Shown one piece after another: positions 1 to 5,298 of a DNA stretch of 5,298 bases. The stretch spans positions 4,617,084-4,622,381 of the forward strand of contig CP070627.1 in the NCBI GenBank assembly GCA_020355945.1, read 5' to 3'. A program made the translations under genes and the position numbers. Within the stretch, counting starts at the first letter, position 1. Every line of letters starts with the position of its first letter. Origin of the DNA: Candidatus Aminicenantota bacterium (lineage in GTDB: Bacteria > Acidobacteriota > Aminicenantia > UBA2199). The notes under the pieces are model-generated. The model saw only the letters and a list, made by a program, of their open reading frames with translations, was not told the DNA's origin and searched no databases.

Positions 1-4
1 ACTA

Positions 5-33
5 TTGAAAAATCATTGCTTTTGGTTTATTAT
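5..33 (+). promoter_or_regulatory. Sigma70-type promoter of the sensor/regulator gene
   Basis: TTGAAA at 5-10 (5 of 6 matches to TTGACA) and TATTAT at 28-33 (5 of 6 matches to TATAAT) are separated by exactly 17 bases. Transcription would start near position 40 and give a leader of about 20 bases. The position directly upstream of the gene at 60 supports a real promoter; the reading is by eye, without a scored model. Confidence 0.6.
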
Positions 34-46
34 TTAACCCTGAGCG

Positions 47-62
47 TGGAAAATTAAACATG
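47..62 (+). promoter_or_regulatory. Weak ribosome binding site and ATG start of the sensor gene
   Basis: TGGAAAA at 47-53 is a partial Shine-Dalgarno match with GGA nine bases before the ATG at 60. The start is supported mainly by the protein: it gives a basic N-terminus followed by a hydrophobic stretch typical of a signal peptide. Confidence 0.4.
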
Positions 63-2216
63 AGAAATAAATTAAAGGTAAACTACAGACGACAGTTATT
101 GACAGGCATTTTTATCTTACTTCTATTTTGCATCCACTCCCATGGGCTAAATCATGATAAAATATCAAATGAATACCAGCTAGACCATTGGGATGTTTCC
201 AGGGGCCTCCCCTCAAATTTGATCCATTCCATTGCTCAAACACCGGATGGTTACCTGTGGATCGCCACCAATAAAGGACTGGTTCGCTATGACGGTATAA
301 ACTTCTCAATCGTCTCCTTTGCCAACCAAGAAGAAAAGACCTCCGGCCAAACCGCTGTCCCACAAGTCCTTTACCTGGATAAAAGCAAAAAACTATGGAT
401 CGGCAGTTCTATCGGTTTGACTTCATACAATTACCAAACCCGTCAATTCAAAACCTTTACCCCTGACCACGGACTCTGCAAAGGTAATATTCGCCGCCTG
501 GCCGAAGACATGAAAGGAAATCTCTGGATCGGCTTTGATTCTTGCTATATAAACAGGTTCTCCGAAGGTAAATTTACAGCCTTTAACGAGTCTCACGGCT
601 TGAAAGGCAAAAAAGTTAACGGAATCATTGAAGACCATAAAGGAAATTTACTGGTAGGGACCCGTGAGAATGGCATCTTTAAATACCGGGACGGCAAATT
701 TACCCGGTATCCGCTTCCCGGTCTTAAAGGTTTTTTAGTGACCATGCTGGAAGACCAACAAGGAACCCTGTGGATAAGCACCAGCAAAGGTCTCATAAGG
801 AAAACCCATCAAGCGGTAAAAACCTATACCAACAGGGATGGCCTGTGCGACGACCATATTGGCGATATCCGGGAAGACAGCCAACAGGACCTATGGATAG
901 GCACCATTAATGGTTTAAATCGAATAAAGAAAAAACAAGACGGCTCATTGAAATTTGAACGCATCCTGGAATCCTTTGTCATTGTATGTCTTTTTGAAGA
1001 TCGAGAAGGCAGCTTGTGGATAGGTACCCTGGAGTCAGGGCTCCTCCGTTTAAAAGACGTTAAATTCAAAACCTATACTCCCCTGGAAAAATACCCGGGA
1101 GAAATTCTCTTTTCTATTTACGAAGACCGTTCAGGAGACCTGTGGATCGGGACGGTCAAAGAGATACTATACCGGTTTCGCAGCCGTAAACTCATTGAAA
1201 TAATAAAAATTCCCGGGATCTCCGGTACGGGTATTTCCGCGATTACCGAGGATGATGACGGTAACCTCTGGTTGGGAACCAATGGGAACGGGGTGTTTCA
1301 AAAGAAAAACAACACCATCATCCAATACACCAGCCGGGAAGGATTAGCCGACAACCTGGTGACCAGCATATACAAAGACAGCCGCGGCAGACTATGGATC
1401 AGCACGTTTGCCGGCGTAAGCGTACTGCACCCACCTGGCAATACCATCGAATCCTTTGATTCCGCCAAAGGTCTGTCCGGTAAAAAGGTTCATAATGTGT
1501 ATGAAGACAAAAACCAGGACCTGTGGATTGCTGCCGACCAGGGGATCACGATTCTAAAGGACGGTAAAATAACAGGGCATAACATGACGCACTGCCTGGA
1601 AAATATTAGCGTCACCTGGATTCATGAAGATCCTTCCCCTGCTGGCAGCGAAGGTCGTGTCCTCTGGCTTGCCACCCACGGTGCCGGCTTGAAGCGGCTA
1701 AGATTAAAGGACGGAGTTTCTACCACCTATACAACAGCCCAGGGAATGACCACGAATTTCATCTACCAGTTTCTTGAAGATCAACAGGGAAATTTCTGGT
1801 TAATGAGTGACAGCGGTATCCTTCGGGTCAGCAAGGGCGACCTTAACCGCTTTGCCCGAAAAGAATCGGATTGGATCAATTGTACTTCTTTCGGTATATC
1901 CGACGGATTATTAACCATAGAATACAATAATCCTTACCCCGGCCACTTCGCCATTAAAAGCAAAAGCGGAGAACTCTGGTTTCTTGCCATGAAAGGTATC
2001 TCAATCGTCAACCCGGATAAGATTCGTATCAATAAAGTACCACCGCCGGTGATCATTGAAAAGGTGTTTTTCAACCAAACGCCCATTTCCCTGCCCCTGC
2101 CGCCAAAGGCCAATAGCTTCAACGCCATCACAGACCTTTGTTTCCATTTTAATGCCATTACCCTGCTTTCTGCAGAAAAAGTCACCTTCAAATACCGACT
2201 GGCAGGATATGATTAA
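60..2216 (+). CDS. Periplasmic two-propeller sensor (N-terminal part of a nonsense-interrupted transmembrane regulator)
   Basis: The 718 codons encode the sensing half of a propeller/Y_Y_Y regulator. Residues 1-30 form a signal peptide: a basic start (MRNKLKVNYRR), a hydrophobic core, and likely cleavage near SHG/LN; there is no good lipobox. Residues ~59-655 hold 14 repeats of the Reg_prop type (pattern ED..G.LWIGT..GL.R), from W67 to W640. Fourteen fits two seven-bladed propellers, as known for Bacteroides hybrid two-component sensors that bind oligosaccharides. From ~661 a Y_Y_Y domain begins, and the frame ends at KYRLAGYD with TAA, where the family normally continues (GYD.xW). The product as it stands would be exported but have no membrane anchor or output domain. 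The ligand cannot be read from sequence; glycan binding is only an analogy. Confidence 0.9.
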   Translation: MRNKLKVNYRRQLLTGIFILLLFCIHSHGLNHDKISNEYQLDHWDVSRGLPSNLIHSIAQTPDGYLWIATNKGLVRYDGINFSIVSFANQEEKTSGQTAVPQVLYLDKSKKLWIGSSIGLTSYNYQTRQFKTFTPDHGLCKGNIRRLAEDMKGNLWIGFDSCYINRFSEGKFTAFNESHGLKGKKVNGIIEDHKGNLLVGTRENGIFKYRDGKFTRYPLPGLKGFLVTMLEDQQGTLWISTSKGLIRKTHQAVKTYTNRDGLCDDHIGDIREDSQQDLWIGTINGLNRIKKKQDGSLKFERILESFVIVCLFEDREGSLWIGTLESGLLRLKDVKFKTYTPLEKYPGEILFSIYEDRSGDLWIGTVKEILYRFRSRKLIEIIKIPGISGTGISAITEDDDGNLWLGTNGNGVFQKKNNTIIQYTSREGLADNLVTSIYKDSRGRLWISTFAGVSVLHPPGNTIESFDSAKGLSGKKVHNVYEDKNQDLWIAADQGITILKDGKITGHNMTHCLENISVTWIHEDPSPAGSEGRVLWLATHGAGLKRLRLKDGVSTTYTTAQGMTTNFIYQFLEDQQGNFWLMSDSGILRVSKGDLNRFARKESDWINCTSFGISDGLLTIEYNNPYPGHFAIKSKSGELWFLAMKGISIVNPDKIRINKVPPPVIIEKVFFNQTPISLPLPPKANSFNAITDLCFHFNAITLLSAEKVTFKYRLAGYD
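2214..2216 (+). other. In-frame TAA inside the Y_Y_Y domain
   Basis: The codons run GGA TAT GAT TAA CAG TGG ACA, that is GYD-stop-QWT. The continuation reads FLPPGKKRTAYYKNLEPG, the expected second half of a Y_Y_Y domain, without any change of frame. One substitution from AAA (Lys), GAA (Glu) or CAA (Gln) to TAA explains it; Lys fits the family style (GYDKxW) best. The two other plus-strand frames in the window also end in TAA at expected places, so reassignment of TAA is unlikely. Confidence 0.9.
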
Positions 2217-2876
2217 CAGTGGACATTCCTGCCCCCCGGTAAAAAAAGAACAGCCTACTATAAAAACCTTGAACCCGGGACCTATACCTTCAACGTAACC
2301 GCCAGTAACGCCGAAGGAGCATGGAACACCACTGGTGCTTCACTCACTTTTACTCTCAAACCCCCATTCTTAAAATCCCCTGTCTTTCATTACTTGCTCT
2401 TATCTTTGTCCCTGGTGCTCCTGGTATTGTTGGCCATTGGTTTATATCGGAAAATATTTCGGAAGAAACCACCCCCTGGAGAATCTTCCTTAGAGAATGA
2501 TTATGCGGAAGTGTGCATCAAGAAGCTCATGCACCTGGTGGAAATAGAAAAAATATACTGTGATGAAAAACTTACCCTTCGTTCCTTAGCCGAAAAACTC
2601 CAAATGCCTTATTATAAACTCTCAGAGATACTCAATAAAAAATTGAACCGCAAATTTAATGATTTTATCAATTATTACCGCATTGAAGAAGCCAAAAGAA
2701 TCCTGAGAAGTTCCGAAGCTGAAGACAAAACAAATGATGCCATCGCCATCGAGGTGGGATTTAATTCGACGACTACCTTTTATAAAATCTTTAAAAGATA
2801 TACCGGCATGACCCCTAACCAGTACAAAAAAGAAGCCCATGACCAAAAAGAAAATAGAGGTAAAAATTCTTCCTAA
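2217..2876 (+). CDS. C-terminal part: rest of Y_Y_Y domain, membrane helix and AraC-type DNA-binding domain
   Basis: Codons after the internal TAA encode the end of the Y_Y_Y domain (TAYYKNLEPGTYTFNV, SNAEGAWN), a hydrophobic helix (about 2382-2441), a basic stretch that sets the C-terminus in the cytoplasm, and a two-helix-turn-helix AraC/XylS-type domain. The first HTH is around TLRSLAEKLQMPYYKLSEIL. The second is around AIAIEVGFNSTTTFYKIFKR, followed by the signature TGMTPNQYKK. Independent translation looks poor: the only early in-frame start is TTG at 2394, inside the membrane helix and without a Shine-Dalgarno sequence (160 residues). An ATG at 2529, after a weak AAGAAG, would give a soluble 115-residue DNA-binding protein. 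I regard it as the separated half of the gene upstream rather than a gene of its own. Confidence 0.75.
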   Translation, partial: QWTFLPPGKKRTAYYKNLEPGTYTFNVTASNAEGAWNTTGASLTFTLKPPFLKSPVFHYLLLSLSLVLLVLLAIGLYRKIFRKKPPPGESSLENDYAEVCIKKLMHLVEIEKIYCDEKLTLRSLAEKLQMPYYKLSEILNKKLNRKFNDFINYYRIEEAKRILRSSEAEDKTNDAIAIEVGFNSTTTFYKIFKRYTGMTPNQYKKEAHDQKENRGKNSS

Positions 2877-2903
2877 AACCCGGGAACTGTATATAGTGTT
2901 TGG

Positions 2904-2977
2904 GGTTACCTAATAGTAACCACCTTAAAAGGACTAAACCTCGTTGCGGGTTACAGGGGTAGAAATAAATTACCTGT
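2904..2977. repeat. Three consecutive short inverted repeats
   Basis: Hairpin 1: GGTTAC (2904-2909), 6-base loop, GTAACC (2916-2921), a perfect 6-bp stem. Hairpin 2: AACC-T-CG (2937-2943), loop TTG, CG-GGTT (2947-2952), six pairs with one bulged T. Hairpin 3: ACAGG-GG-TA (2953-2961), loop of nine, TACCTGT (2971-2977), seven pairs with a GG bulge. None is followed by a clean T-run, though hairpin 3 abuts a pyrimidine tract. They could form a transcript 3' end structure or the remains of an intergenic repeat. Confidence 0.4.
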
Positions 2978-2978
2978 A

Positions 2979-3007
2979 CCTTTCCTCTTCCTTTCCTCTT
3001 TCCTCTT
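2979..3007 (+). repeat. 29-nt homopyrimidine tract with three TTTCCTCT units
   Basis: Every base from 2979 to 3007 is C or T. The unit TTTCCTCT occurs at 2981, 2992 and 2999 (the last two overlap by one base). This is a short imperfect tandem repeat. It could be slippage-prone or contribute to a weak transcription end after the preceding hairpin. Confidence 0.6.
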
Positions 3008-3097
3008 AACCGGTTTCGGGATAAGTGACGTTTAAGTAAAAAGTAGAAAGGGGACATGGAAAAATGCCAATTATCGTACCAACTCCCGGATTTTTTA

Positions 3098-3126
3098 TTG
3101 CCTGAAAATTTTCTTGATGGTATAAT
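3098..3126 (+). promoter_or_regulatory. Extended -10 sigma70 promoter of the TPR gene
   Basis: A perfect TATAAT at 3121-3126 is preceded by TGG (3118-3120), making an extended -10 element. A weaker -35, TTGCCT, lies at 3098-3103 with a 17-base spacer. The start of transcription would be near 3133, about 40 bases before the ATG at 3173. This promoter makes the TPR gene an independent transcription unit from the regulator upstream. Confidence 0.7.
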
Positions 3127-3144
3127 TCCTTCATGGATAGAATT

Positions 3145-3160
3145 TTGAGAATCATCTCAA
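3145..3160 (+). promoter_or_regulatory. Perfect dyad in the leader, directly before the ribosome binding site
   Basis: TTGAGA (3145-3150), four-base loop ATCA, TCTCAA (3155-3160) form a perfect inverted repeat between the predicted transcription start and the Shine-Dalgarno sequence. CTC within the right arm could instead pair with GAG of the Shine-Dalgarno (3163-3165). It may be an operator half-site pair or a small leader hairpin; chance is also possible at this size. Confidence 0.3.
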
Positions 3161-3175
3161 GTGAGGTATACGATG
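3161..3175 (+). promoter_or_regulatory. Shine-Dalgarno GTGAGGT deciding the ATG start at 3173
   Basis: GAGG at 3163-3166 stands six bases before the ATG at 3173. The in-frame GTG at 3161 is part of this same ribosome binding site and has no such site of its own, so ATG 3173 is the better start and the protein is 296 residues rather than 300. Confidence 0.7.
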
Positions 3176-4063
3176 CTTCATATAAAAAAGTCATTGGTAA
3201 TATTTGGAGTCATTTTATTTTTAATCAGCTTTTCATTTGTGGTTTACGGCCAACAGGGTGCAAAGGAGACTGCCAGGAAAAATTATGAACAGGCAAAAAT
3301 AAATTTCGATGCAGACCCCAACGAAGAAAATACCATTTGGTTGGGCCGACGTACCGCATACTTAGGTAAATACCGGGAAGCCATTGAAATCTATACTCAA
3401 GGGTTGAAGAAATTTCCCAATTCTTATAAGCTGTATCGGCACCGCGGCCACCGGTACATTACCACCCGGAAATTCAAAACAGCTATAAAAGACTTTAAAA
3501 AAGCCGCAGAATTGGTTAAAGGAAAGCCCCTGGAAGTCGAACCGGACGGCATTCCCAATGCGGCCAACACACCTGTATCTAATACTCAATTCAATATTTG
3601 CTATCATCTGGGTCTGGCTTATTACCTCAGCGGAGATTTTGACCAGGCCGCTTCTGCCTACCGGGAATGCTTAAAATGGTGTAATAACGACGATACGCTG
3701 GTAGCCACCTCCCACTGGCTGTATATGACTTACCACCGTATGAAAAATAAGACCGCAGCAGAGAAGCTTTTGGAACCAATAAAGGAAGATATGAATATCA
3801 TCGAGAACCAGGACTATCATGCCCTGCTCTTAATGTACAAAGGATTAAAAACACCTGCATCGCTGACGAAAACCTTGAATAGCAGCGAAACGGATATCCA
3901 ACTGGCTTCTGCCACCAGGGGGTATGGCCTGGGTAATTGGTATTACTATAACGGTGAACCGAAAAAAGCAAAACAGATATTTGAAAAAATTCTAAAAAGC
4001 GATAACCGGGCAGCTTTCGGTTACATCGCTGCAGAAGTTGATTTAAACAACAGTCCTTTTTAA
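3173..4063 (+). CDS. Exported tetratricopeptide-repeat protein
   Basis: The 296-residue protein starts with a signal peptide (MLHIKKSLV, hydrophobic core to ~24, likely cleavage at VYG/QQ near residue 26) and is otherwise soluble, so it should be periplasmic or exported. TPR-like helix pairs are visible at ~52-84 (AYLGKYREAIEIYTQGLKKFP), ~85-118 (RKFKTAIKDFKKAAELV), ~140-173 (GLAYYLSGDFDQAASAYREC) and ~250-284 (YYYNGEPKKAKQIFEKIL). Between repeats 2 and 3 lies a loop around EPDGIPNAANTP, and near the end a conserved-looking GYGLGNWYYYNG; I recall similar ~300-residue TPR proteins of unknown role in other bacteria. TPRs bind partner proteins, but no partner or enzymatic motif can be seen. It has its own promoter and converges with the next gene. 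The longer GTG start at 3161 is disfavoured. Confidence 0.88.
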   Translation: MLHIKKSLVIFGVILFLISFSFVVYGQQGAKETARKNYEQAKINFDADPNEENTIWLGRRTAYLGKYREAIEIYTQGLKKFPNSYKLYRHRGHRYITTRKFKTAIKDFKKAAELVKGKPLEVEPDGIPNAANTPVSNTQFNICYHLGLAYYLSGDFDQAASAYRECLKWCNNDDTLVATSHWLYMTYHRMKNKTAAEKLLEPIKEDMNIIENQDYHALLLMYKGLKTPASLTKTLNSSETDIQLASATRGYGLGNWYYYNGEPKKAKQIFEKILKSDNRAAFGYIAAEVDLNNSPF

Positions 4064-4089
4064 ATTTTTTTACAATTTTGTTGTTTTTT
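4045..4089 (+). terminator. Possible weak AT-rich terminator of the TPR gene
   Basis: AAACAACA at 4045-4052, within the last codons, is an exact inverted copy of TGTTGTTT at 4079-4086, followed by more T to 4089. The loop is 26 bases and the stem only AT-rich, so stability would be low. Another T-run lies in the loop (4065-4071). Transcription may end somewhere in this T-rich stretch. Confidence 0.25.
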
Positions 4090-4144
4090 ATGGGATTTAG
4101 TGTAATGTAAAAGTAGTTACGAAGAAAAATCAAAGAGGTAAAAT

Positions 4145-4183
4145 AAAAACCCCAGCACACTTTCCTTCTCTGTAAAAGGGTGC
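4145..4183 (-). terminator. Rho-independent terminator of the minus-strand membrane protein gene
   Basis: Read on the minus strand, GCACCCTTT (4183-4175), an 11-base loop, and AAAGTGTGC (4163-4155) form a nine-position stem with one mismatch. It is followed by TGGGG and then TTTTTATTTT (4149-4140). It begins 11 bases after the stop of the gene at 4194. Orientation is clear because the plus-strand side has no T-run after the stem. Confidence 0.65.
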
Positions 4184-4193
4184 AATCGAAAAA

Positions 4194-5288
4194 TTAAGTA
4201 TCGGGTTCCGTTTTGAGTACGCGATAGAAAAAATGAAACAGTTTTTTTTTGTACCTGAAAAATAGAAATGTCAATAAAGGTGTAATTAGACATAAAAAGA
4301 GAAACAAGACAGCCACAGTAGATAATTTTACCTTTAGATATTCTTCTGCGATCCGGCTGAAATCCATCCAGTGACCGCCCCCTTTTGCCGCTTCATATTC
4401 AGCGCGAAAAGAAGTACTGGTCATCAAGCGGTGGGCAAAACCAATATCACTAAAAAAGATAAAAAAACCCAGGAAGCCATACAACGGACGTTCAGCATCA
4501 ATGATAATGGAACTTCCACTCAGGGCCCGGTAAAAAAAGATCGCACCGAAAATGAGTTCCGTACCATGCCCCATAAATAATATGACGATGGAATGAAAAG
4601 AGGTGAAAGCAGATATCGTGTACAACGCTGCAATCACAAAGAGTACCATAAGACTTAAATGGTTTTTTCGATATAGATAAAACAACCAGGCAAATAGTAC
4701 ATAGACGATGATAACAATGATCATTCGTCTATCCTGGTGCATGGTTATCCCACCACCATAGGTAAAATCAAAGGCAGGAATAGATGGGTAACCGAAAAAC
4801 CAACCCCAAATGGCATGACCGATTTCATGGACGAGGGTAATCAAGTAGCGAAAAACAAAAGAGAGAAAAGGAACAAAAAGAATGACGATTGCTATTACCA
4901 ATCCTATTCCCAAAGATTCCCATGCTTTCCGGTCAAGCTGTTGGATTCCCCTGGGGATATCTTTTACGGGTTCTGCCACCTGTGTGTAAACCGTGGTTTG
5001 GGGAGAATAAAGGATAGACTGCGATTGAGGTATATTTGCCGGTTGAGATGGTATCTCTTTTTCTATGCGGCAGAGAGCGCCGTTTCTTTCTATTGCTTCT
5101 TTGTATTCCAGGGCTTTCTCTTCATCCAGATGGTGCTGAATAATCGTAGGGGCATCCCTGAATATTTTTTCTACAGCAAGGATATCCACTCTAAAAAGGG
5201 AAGCCAAACGCGCTTTTACCTGGTTGAAGTCCTGGCCGGCTTTGATCTGTCCTTCAAATATAATCTTGTATAAAGATTTATCTTGCAT
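4194..5288 (-). CDS. Polytopic membrane protein with HExxH motif, putative M50-like metalloprotease
   Basis: The 364 residues begin with a small soluble domain (~1-78; YKIIFEGQI, QVKARLASLF, ALEYKEAIERNGALCRIE) of a kind found in front of other bacterial membrane proteins. A proline/glutamine-rich linker follows (~79-120), then about six membrane segments (~125-150, 188-206, 211-229, 232-256, 268-285, 323-346). HEIGH (154-158) at the end of the first hydrophobic stretch is an HExxH zinc-site motif, continuing as AIWGWFFGYP and FDFTYGGG, reminiscent of M50-type (site-2-protease-like) membrane peptidases. GHGTEL (240-245) in a later helix could give the third zinc ligand (H241 or E244). The classic M50 NPDG-type motif was not seen, so protease activity is inference. 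GGGA (5295-5292) gives a ribosome binding site for ATG 5288, but the frame is open to the window edge (TGG GAT AAA), so a longer protein is possible. Confidence 0.82.
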   Translation of the reverse strand: MQDKSLYKIIFEGQIKAGQDFNQVKARLASLFRVDILAVEKIFRDAPTIIQHHLDEEKALEYKEAIERNGALCRIEKEIPSQPANIPQSQSILYSPQTTVYTQVAEPVKDIPRGIQQLDRKAWESLGIGLVIAIVILFVPFLSFVFRYLITLVHEIGHAIWGWFFGYPSIPAFDFTYGGGITMHQDRRMIIVIIVYVLFAWLFYLYRKNHLSLMVLFVIAALYTISAFTSFHSIVILFMGHGTELIFGAIFFYRALSGSSIIIDAERPLYGFLGFFIFFSDIGFAHRLMTSTSFRAEYEAAKGGGHWMDFSRIAEEYLKVKLSTVAVLFLFLCLITPLLTFLFFRYKKKLFHFFYRVLKTEPDT

Positions 5289-5295
5289 TTTATCC
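5286..5295 (-). promoter_or_regulatory. Ribosome binding site and ATG start of the membrane protein gene
   Basis: On the minus strand GGGA at 5295-5292 stands four bases (TAAA) before ATG at 5288-5286, slightly close but usable. The protein aligns in style with a domain that begins a few residues before YKIIFEG, which supports this start. The promoter would lie beyond the window. Confidence 0.45.
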
Positions 5296-5298
5296 CAT

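Larger units (their letters stand above)
60..2876 (+). pseudogene. Complete locus of the propeller-Y_Y_Y-TM-AraC regulator, interrupted by one in-frame TAA
   Basis: Reading frame 60-2876 is open over 938 codon positions except for TAA at position 719. The parts in order are signal peptide (1-30), 14 propeller repeats (59-655), Y_Y_Y domain (~661-770), one membrane helix (~775-794), basic juxtamembrane segment (YRKIFRKK), short linker, and AraC-type helix-turn-helix (~836-926). This is the order expected of a single protein that senses in the periplasm and binds DNA in the cytoplasm. No histidine kinase or receiver domain lies between membrane and DNA-binding domain, so it would act as a one-component transmembrane regulator. 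The second part has no further stop or frameshift, which points to a very recent lesion, a sequencing error, or readthrough. Which one applies cannot be settled here, so pseudogene status is provisional. Confidence 0.7.
2877..3097. other. Non-coding stretch with small hairpins and a pyrimidine tract
   Basis: No plausible gene lies here on either strand; short minus-strand frames crossing it are low-complexity and lack start signals. It holds three adjacent small hairpins (2904-2977), a 29-nt pyrimidine tract (2979-3007) and about 90 bases without recognised structure before the promoter of the TPR gene. No canonical hairpin-plus-U-tract terminator follows the stop at 2876. Confidence 0.6.

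Noticed and set aside
2214..2216. Reassignment of TAA to an amino acid in this organism
   Set aside because: The same locus ends at TAA 2874-2876 and the TPR gene ends at TAA 4061-4063 at natural domain ends, so TAA works as a stop here.
2056..2298. 80-residue plus-strand frame overlapping the internal stop, considered as a frameshift bridge
   Set aside because: It is in another frame and its translation does not continue the Y_Y_Y domain; the correct continuation is in the original frame, so the lesion is a nonsense codon and not a frameshift.
2904..2932. Rho-independent terminator directly after the regulator gene
   Set aside because: The 6-bp stem GGTTAC/GTAACC is followed by ACCTTAAAAGG and not by a T-run.
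2979..3007. CRISPR-like or large tandem repeat array
   Set aside because: The repeat units are only eight bases, without spacers, and confined to one pyrimidine tract.
3006..3194. 62-residue minus-strand reading frame in the intergenic region
   Set aside because: It covers a strong plus-strand promoter and ribosome binding site and has no start signal or recognisable composition.
3798..4160. 120-residue minus-strand reading frame across the end of the TPR gene
   Set aside because: Overlaps the well-supported TPR coding region and the T-rich spacer, lacks recognisable domains, and is interrupted by the terminator of the opposite gene.
4737..5273. 178-residue plus-strand reading frame opposite the membrane protein gene
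   Set aside because: Lies wholly antisense to the HExxH gene, whose frame has clear membrane segments and a motif; the translation is rich in basic and aromatic residues without domain features, and no ribosome binding site precedes it.

Overview
The window looks like chromosomal DNA from a free-living, Gram-negative-type bacterium of moderate, slightly AT-rich composition. The domain styles seen here (a large periplasmic propeller sensor with a Y_Y_Y domain and an AraC-type helix-turn-helix, an exported TPR protein, a membrane HExxH protein) are most familiar to me from Acidobacteriota/Aminicenantes-like and Bacteroidota-like genomes. This assignment is inference from protein style only; there is no rRNA, tRNA or marker gene to confirm it. 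No mobile element, CRISPR array or RNA gene was recognised.

Layout. (1) 1-59 carries a good sigma70-type promoter (TTGAAA-17-TATTAT) and a short leader. (2) 60-2876 is one long reading frame for a membrane-spanning sensor/regulator: signal peptide, 14 propeller repeats (two likely seven-bladed propellers), Y_Y_Y domain, one membrane helix, and a cytoplasmic AraC-type DNA-binding domain. It is broken by a single in-frame TAA at 2214-2216, in the middle of the Y_Y_Y domain. Coding resumes in the same frame right after the stop and runs to the natural stop at 2874-2876. (3) 2877-3160 is non-coding: three small hairpins in a row, a 29-nt pyrimidine tract, then an extended -10 sigma70 promoter and a small dyad next to the ribosome binding site. 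(4) 3173-4063 encodes an exported TPR protein. (5) 4064-4193 lies between convergent genes and holds a terminator for the minus-strand gene. (6) 4194-5288 (minus) encodes a multi-spanning membrane protein with an HExxH motif, probably an M50-like membrane metalloprotease, behind a small soluble N-terminal domain.

How the genes may work together. The sensor/regulator has its own promoter and would, if intact, link periplasmic ligand binding directly to DNA binding without a kinase or receiver domain. The TPR gene has its own promoter and the membrane protein is convergent, so there is no operon evidence joining the three. The main point for follow-up is the nonsense codon: a recent pseudogene, a sequencing error, or a gene whose sensor and DNA-binding halves are separated or joined by readthrough.
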